NCBI GenBank assembly: GCA_946478675.1
Contig: CAMLEF010000053.1
Span: 1-17,696, forward strand
Length of the DNA: 17,696 nucleotides
Direction of reading: 5' to 3'
DNA from: an uncultured Flavobacteriales bacterium
Lineage (GTDB): Bacteria; Bacteroidota; Bacteroidia; Palsa-965
The notes beneath the pieces are model-generated. The model had not been told where the DNA came from and did no database searches. It saw nothing but the letters and a program-made list of their open reading frames with translations. This document shows, piece after piece, positions 13,809-17,696 of this stretch (its first letter is position 1; the number at the start of each line of letters is the position of its first letter). A program made the translations under genes and the position numbers.

Positions 13809-15329
13809 ATGTCCCCTCGCTACCTAACCCTGTGTGTCGTCCTTACGACATTTATCATCGCGTTGTCCCGTTGCGGGCCGGAGCCTCAGCCGCCGCTGCC
13901 GCCGAACATTGCGAACATCTGCTACTGTTCCGATACGCTCAAGCCGGATTCGCTGTGTTCCGTTATTCCGCACGAGATCGCCATTCCCGATTCGCTGGTG
14001 AACCAGGGCTACGGCGTTTCGTTCGATTCGTTGCGCCAGCCGTACTTCGATATTTTTTCGTGGCAATCGTTCGTAGCGCTGAACTGGCCTTCGGATAATA
14101 ACGGCAACCCGGTTCCCGGCGCGTTCAAATCCGATAATACATCGTGGCGCGTATGGGAACATTACGCAGATCCCGATACGGTTTTCGGCCCCGTGCAAAA
14201 AGAAGTGCCGCCCGCTGTTTTTGCAGAAGCGCATTCGAAGAAGAAAAAAGTGCTGCACATGCGCTCGAAGTTCCAGGATGTGGATTCCGTCGGGCTCGGG
14301 CACAATGCGTTTTTTGAAGCAGACGGCAACGCGCTGATCGATCAGAACATGAATTACGTCGTGTTCGAAGAAAAGATAAATCCCGACGAGCTGGCGTACA
14401 TCGATGCGGCGGGATTGCGCACGCAGGCAGGGCAGGAGCGCTGGACGGATTCACTGCATCATTCGATCGATCTTCCGGGAGGAACGTATGATACGCTCAC
14501 GAAAAACGGACGCGGTTCCGGCGGAAGAGTCGGCGCCATCGAAATGAAAGCATCCTGGCGGATCCTCATTCCCGGCAAAGACAGCATGGATCATTATTAT
14601 CACCAGCCCGCCATCATTTACATCGACGGCGCTTACACGACGAATCATCAACCGCTGAAAGTGGAGCAGGAGGTCGGTCTTGTCGGATTGCACATCATTC
14701 ACAAAACGTCGCAGAACTTCGGCAAGTTCATGGTGTGGTCCACTTTCGAGCATGAAGACAACGTTCCCGACAATATGCAATCGAACCAGCAGGCGGGATC
14801 GCAGGAAAAACAATTTTCATTTTACAACCCGCATTCGATCGGCGCGGAAGTGAATGCGCCGCCCGTTCCGCATTCCGGAGATAATGTTGTTCGCTGGTCG
14901 CCGACGATGCCTTACGCGCGCGGTTACGGAAATTACATTCAGTCGGAAACGCCCGACACGCAGGCCACGCAGGTGGTTCGCCTGTACCCGGTGTATTATT
15001 ACACGGAGCTCGTCAACCAGCAATGGCGCAACAAGCTGAAAGGAACGGTGTGGGAACACTACAAGCTGATCGGTTCGCAGTGGGGACAGCCGCCGGATGG
15101 TCCGCCGTTCGATACGATCAGCGCGCCGCAGTTCCTCGGCAACTCGACGATGGAAACCTACATCCAGCAGAACGCGGGTTGCATCAACTGTCACGGCGAC
15201 TTCGCAAAGATCGCCGGCCACGGCAACCGTCCGAAATCGGATTTCAGTTTCCTGTTCGGTCACGCCACGCTGCCGCTGCTCACGCTCGATTCACTCGATC
15301 GTCCGAAACGGATCACCATTCCGAAATAA
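13809..15329 (+). CDS. Secreted cytochrome c-like protein with one CxxCH motif, unknown function
   Basis: A 506-residue exported protein. The N-terminus (MSPRYLTLCVVLTTFIIALSRC) is a signal sequence; Cys22 could be a lipidation site, but the Arg before it is unlike a standard lipobox. The proline-rich stretch after it suggests a tethered mature protein. The body has the motifs YFDIFSWQSFVALNWP (79-94) and VWEHYADPDTVFGP, which I recognise from an uncharacterised bacterial family. A single haem c attachment motif C458-I-N-C-H462 lies about 45 residues from the end. A possible role is periplasmic or surface redox chemistry. The ATG at 13809 is preferred over a TTG at 13773. It diverges from nhaD, and TACCTTTC at 13784 is a near match to the -7 element. 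Confidence 0.82.
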   Translation: MSPRYLTLCVVLTTFIIALSRCGPEPQPPLPPNIANICYCSDTLKPDSLCSVIPHEIAIPDSLVNQGYGVSFDSLRQPYFDIFSWQSFVALNWPSDNNGNPVPGAFKSDNTSWRVWEHYADPDTVFGPVQKEVPPAVFAEAHSKKKKVLHMRSKFQDVDSVGLGHNAFFEADGNALIDQNMNYVVFEEKINPDELAYIDAAGLRTQAGQERWTDSLHHSIDLPGGTYDTLTKNGRGSGGRVGAIEMKASWRILIPGKDSMDHYYHQPAIIYIDGAYTTNHQPLKVEQEVGLVGLHIIHKTSQNFGKFMVWSTFEHEDNVPDNMQSNQQAGSQEKQFSFYNPHSIGAEVNAPPVPHSGDNVVRWSPTMPYARGYGNYIQSETPDTQATQVVRLYPVYYYTELVNQQWRNKLKGTVWEHYKLIGSQWGQPPDGPPFDTISAPQFLGNSTMETYIQQNAGCINCHGDFAKIAGHGNRPKSDFSFLFGHATLPLLTLDSLDRPKRITIPK

Positions 15330-15363
15330 GGTGCTCCATTCGCCGGCGCTCATTATTTGATCC

Positions 15364-15492
15364 GCTTCGCTATGTGCTGATGCGCACGTTCTCTTACTTA
15401 AATGTGGGAAGGATGTGCGCATCAGCACATAGCGAGCGCCGCGAGCGAAGCACATAGCCCAAGCGGACCGCGAAGGGCGGGGCACATCGGCA
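15364..15492. repeat. GCACATAG-type inverted and direct repeats
   Basis: Perfect 21-nt arms lie at 15367-15387 and 15415-15435, separated by a 27-nt loop. The right arm runs into a second GC-rich palindrome (about 15433-15448) and AGCACATAGC repeats directly at 15424 and 15449; shorter GCACAT copies follow at 15482 and 15490. It fills most of 15330-15511 between the cytochrome-like gene and the permease. No gene is supportable there. Confidence 0.88.
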
Positions 15493-15511
15493 CATTATTT
15501 ACTCATTTGGC

Positions 15512-15519
15512 TATATTTG
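15512..15519 (+). promoter_or_regulatory. -7 promoter element TATATTTG of the permease gene
   Basis: TATATTTG is a full match to TAnnTTTG, 33 nt before the ATG at 15553. It lies just after the repeat block. A clear TTTG at the -33 position is lacking. The AT-rich leader (AACTTAATCAACG and on) is typical of Bacteroidota genes without a Shine-Dalgarno. Confidence 0.5.
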
Positions 15520-15552
15520 GAACTTAATCAACGAACCAACCAACTACCCTCT

Positions 15553-17172
15553 ATGAGTATTTTCCGAAAGAAATCGCTGGAAACATTGCTGGCGCAGTCT
15601 GCCGAGACCGAAGGCGGTTTGAAGCGGACGCTGGGCGCCTGGCAACTGGTTGCACTGGGAATCGGGGCCATTATCGGTGCCGGCTTGTTTGTCCGGACGG
15701 CCAGTGCGGCTGCTGAAGCGGCAGGCTCAGCTGTTACTTTGTCTTTCATCGTAGCCGCGATCGGTTGCGCGTTCGCCGGTCTTTGTTACGCCGAGTTCGC
15801 CGCTATGATCCCGATCGCCGGTTCAGCTTATACGTATGCGTACACCACGATGGGCGAGATCATCGCGTGGGTCATCGGCTGGGCGCTCATTCTCGAGTAT
15901 GCGCTCGGTGCCGCGACCGTTTCCATTGCATGGAGTGAATACCTGAATAAGCTGATGGGCGGATCGATACCGTACAAATGGTGTCACTCGCCGATGGAGC
16001 ATCTCAATACGATCAGGGAAGAACACGTTCCCAACATCGGCGCGCTGCATCTCTCTGCGCAGGATTCCACCAACATGGCGCTGAGCTTCTCGAAAGAACA
16101 CATCGCTGCGGTTTCCGATAAAGTGTACCACGCCATGCCGGCCGATATCGCCGGTCACGTCAATGTAATGGAGGGCCTCATCAACCTGCCCGCGCTCGGC
16201 ATTCTTTTCCTGCTCACGCTGCTGCTCATCAAAGGCACGAAAGAATCCGCTTTCGTCAACGCGATCATCGTTTTCCTGAAAGTCGCCATCGTTCTCGTGT
16301 TCATCGCGATCGGCTGGGGCTTTATCAATTCCGCGAACCACACGCCGTACATGATTCCCGAAGGTATCCCCAAGCATGAAGGGTTCTTCAAGCACGGCTG
16401 GGGCGGTATCATCGGCGGCGCTGCGATTGTGTTCTTCGCCTTCATCGGTTTCGATGCGGTTTCTACGGCTGCGCAGGAAGCGAAAAATCCGAAACGCGAC
16501 ATGCCGATCGGTATTCTCGGTTCACTCCTCGTTTGTACGGTGCTTTACATTCTCTTCTCGTGGGTGCTTACCGGTGTTGCACCGTGGCAGGATTTCGCTG
16601 ACCCGATGAAAGGAAAAGAAGCTTCCGTTGCGTACGCGATCGATCATTACATGACGGGCTATCACTGGCTGGCAACGGCGGTGACGGTTGCGATCCTTGC
16701 CGGTTTCTCTTCCGTAATTCTTGTGATGCTGATGGGCCAGAGCCGCGTGTTCTATTCGATGTCGCACGACGGACTGCTGCCGAAGATCTTCTCGCACCTG
16801 CACCCGAAATTCCGCACGCCGTACAAGAGCAACCTGCTGCTGTTCGTGTTTGTCGGCATCTTCGCTGCGTTCATTCCCGGTGATGTTGCCGGCGACCTCA
16901 CCAGCATCGGCACGCTGCTCGCATTCGTTCTCGTTTGCGTCGGCATCTGGATCATGCGCGTAAAGAACCCGGAAATTCATCGTCCGTTCAAAACGCCGGG
17001 CGCGAACCCGAAATTCCCGATCGTGCCGATCCTCGGCATTGCCGTTTGTTCGTTCATGATCATCGGCCTGAGCCCGGTCACGCAGATCAGCGCGCTGGCC
17101 TGGATGCTGCTCGGCCTGATCATCTACTTCATGCACGGCCGCAGAAACAGCAAGCTCAACGTGCTGAAATAA
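15553..17172 (+). CDS. APC-superfamily amino acid permease (cationic amino acid transporter type)
   Basis: A 539-residue transporter with about twelve helices. The substrate-site motif of helix 1, GIGAIIGAG (36-44), is intact, followed by AAGSAVTLSFIVAAIGCAFAGLCYAEFAAMIPIAGSAY features of the CAT/YfnA group, and helix 6 with FFAFIGFDAVSTAAQEAKNPKRDMPIGI. Between helices 4 and 5 there is an extracytoplasmic loop of about 70 residues containing KWCHSPMEH, longer than in minimal permeases. It most likely imports amino acids by proton symport; the actual substrate cannot be read. The start at 15553 is an ATG; an in-frame TTG at 15517 overlaps the promoter element. A terminator follows at 17187. 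Confidence 0.92.
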   Translation: MSIFRKKSLETLLAQSAETEGGLKRTLGAWQLVALGIGAIIGAGLFVRTASAAAEAAGSAVTLSFIVAAIGCAFAGLCYAEFAAMIPIAGSAYTYAYTTMGEIIAWVIGWALILEYALGAATVSIAWSEYLNKLMGGSIPYKWCHSPMEHLNTIREEHVPNIGALHLSAQDSTNMALSFSKEHIAAVSDKVYHAMPADIAGHVNVMEGLINLPALGILFLLTLLLIKGTKESAFVNAIIVFLKVAIVLVFIAIGWGFINSANHTPYMIPEGIPKHEGFFKHGWGGIIGGAAIVFFAFIGFDAVSTAAQEAKNPKRDMPIGILGSLLVCTVLYILFSWVLTGVAPWQDFADPMKGKEASVAYAIDHYMTGYHWLATAVTVAILAGFSSVILVMLMGQSRVFYSMSHDGLLPKIFSHLHPKFRTPYKSNLLLFVFVGIFAAFIPGDVAGDLTSIGTLLAFVLVCVGIWIMRVKNPEIHRPFKTPGANPKFPIVPILGIAVCSFMIIGLSPVTQISALAWMLLGLIIYFMHGRRNSKLNVLK

Positions 17173-17186
17173 TCTTTTCGAACCAT

Positions 17187-17220
17187 AAAAAAACCGCAAT
17201 CCTGGCATTGCGGTTTTTTT
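17187..17220. terminator. Intrinsic terminator, symmetrical
   Basis: Seven A plus CCGCAAT (17187-17200), a 6-nt loop CCTGGC, then ATTGCGG and seven T (17207-17220): a perfect 14-nt stem including the A/T tracts. It ends the first permease transcript and would work in both directions. It also indicates that the second permease is transcribed separately. Confidence 0.93.
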
Positions 17221-17262
17221 ATGATCGCTTTCAAACGAATTACGCGCAAAGCATTTTCCCCA

Positions 17263-17696
17263 ATGGCAGAACAACGCGAACTCAAACGTTCTCTCGGCCT
17301 TCTCGATGCGACTTCGCTCGTCGCAGGTTCGATGATCGGCTCCGGTATTTTTCTCGTGAGCGCCGATATGGCCCGTGACGTCGGTTCTGCGGGATGGATG
17401 CTGCTCGCGTGGCTGCTCACCGGCGTGATCACGATGACGGCAGCGCTGAGTTACGGAGAGCTCGCGGGCATGATGCCGACGGCCGGCGGACAATACGTTT
17501 ACATCCGTCGCGCGTGGGGAGAAATTCCGGCGTTCCTCTACGGCTGGACAGTTTTTATGGTGATACAGACGGGCGTGATTGCAGCGGTGGCGGTGGCGTT
17601 CGCGAATTTCACTTCCGTGCTGATCCCGGAAGTCGGGATGAAAAATATTTTGTTCTCGCTCGGGCCGGTTCATGTTTCTGCGGGACAATTGCTCGG
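17263..17696 (+). CDS. Second APC-superfamily amino acid permease, N-terminal part only
   Basis: The first 144 residues of a permease that runs off the right edge. Seen: MAEQRELKRSLGLLDATSLV, the helix 1 motif GSMIGSGIF (22-30), then ITMTAALSYGELAGMMPTAGGQYVYIRRAWG and FLYGWTVFMVIQTGVIAAVAVAF. This is the LAT-like branch of the APC superfamily, different from the neighbour at 15553, so the two are not a recent duplication. The ATG at 17263 fits the family start; an in-frame ATG at 17221 directly abuts the terminator T-run and would add 14 residues that look non-native. Confidence 0.9.
   Translation, partial: MAEQRELKRSLGLLDATSLVAGSMIGSGIFLVSADMARDVGSAGWMLLAWLLTGVITMTAALSYGELAGMMPTAGGQYVYIRRAWGEIPAFLYGWTVFMVIQTGVIAAVAVAFANFTSVLIPEVGMKNILFSLGPVHVSAGQLL

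Noticed and set aside
15553..17696. Recent duplication of permease genes
   Set aside because: The two permeases belong to different branches of the APC superfamily by motif and length of N-terminus, so tandem duplication is not supported.

Overview
The window looks like chromosomal DNA of a fairly GC-rich member of the Bacteroidota. The evidence is the gene content (DUF4350, DUF2452 and SprT-like families in the forms typical of that phylum), start codons that mostly lack Shine-Dalgarno sequences, and several matches to the Bacteroidota -7 promoter element TAnnTTTG. There are fourteen protein genes, two of them cut by the window edges. I see no rRNA, tRNA, CRISPR array, transposase or phage gene.

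Left part (1-8352): a truncated secreted-protein gene and an RDD membrane-protein gene on the minus strand, then a tight plus-strand run: SpoIIM-family protein, an unrecognised six-helix membrane protein, DUF4129 protein, DUF4350 protein, MoxR AAA+ ATPase and DUF58 protein. The first four overlap each other and the ATPase follows after 22 nt, so they look like one operon. RDD, SpoIIM, DUF4129, DUF4350, MoxR and DUF58 families travel together in distant phyla. The likely theme is a membrane-embedded assembly served by a MoxR chaperone-like ATPase, but its substrate is unknown. It is the best candidate here for an undescribed system at the protein level.

Right part (8353-17696): ordinary single genes: an SprT-like zinc metalloprotease (minus), a two-helix potassium channel with RCK domains, an RmlD-like NAD(P)-dependent reductase, a DUF2452 protein, an NhaD-type Na+/H+ antiporter (minus), a large secreted protein with one C-terminal haem c motif, and two consecutive APC-superfamily amino acid permeases, the second cut by the window end.

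The most striking feature is in the gaps. Nearly every intergenic space longer than about 70 nt holds an inverted repeat whose arms are built from a short iterated word, commonly 7-10 nt apart: TACGAAT (two loci), GGAGTTC, CACGGAG, GTTGCG, CGCAGAG, CGCAGATTA with CACGGATT, GTGCTAATG with ATCCGAT, and a GCACATAG type. The words differ between loci but the architecture repeats, and in several cases word spacing is mirrored across the hairpin. One locus has been tandemly duplicated (131 nt) together with the last codons of the neighbouring gene and half of a terminator. These hairpins may serve as terminators or promoter flanks, or be a dispersed non-autonomous repeat.
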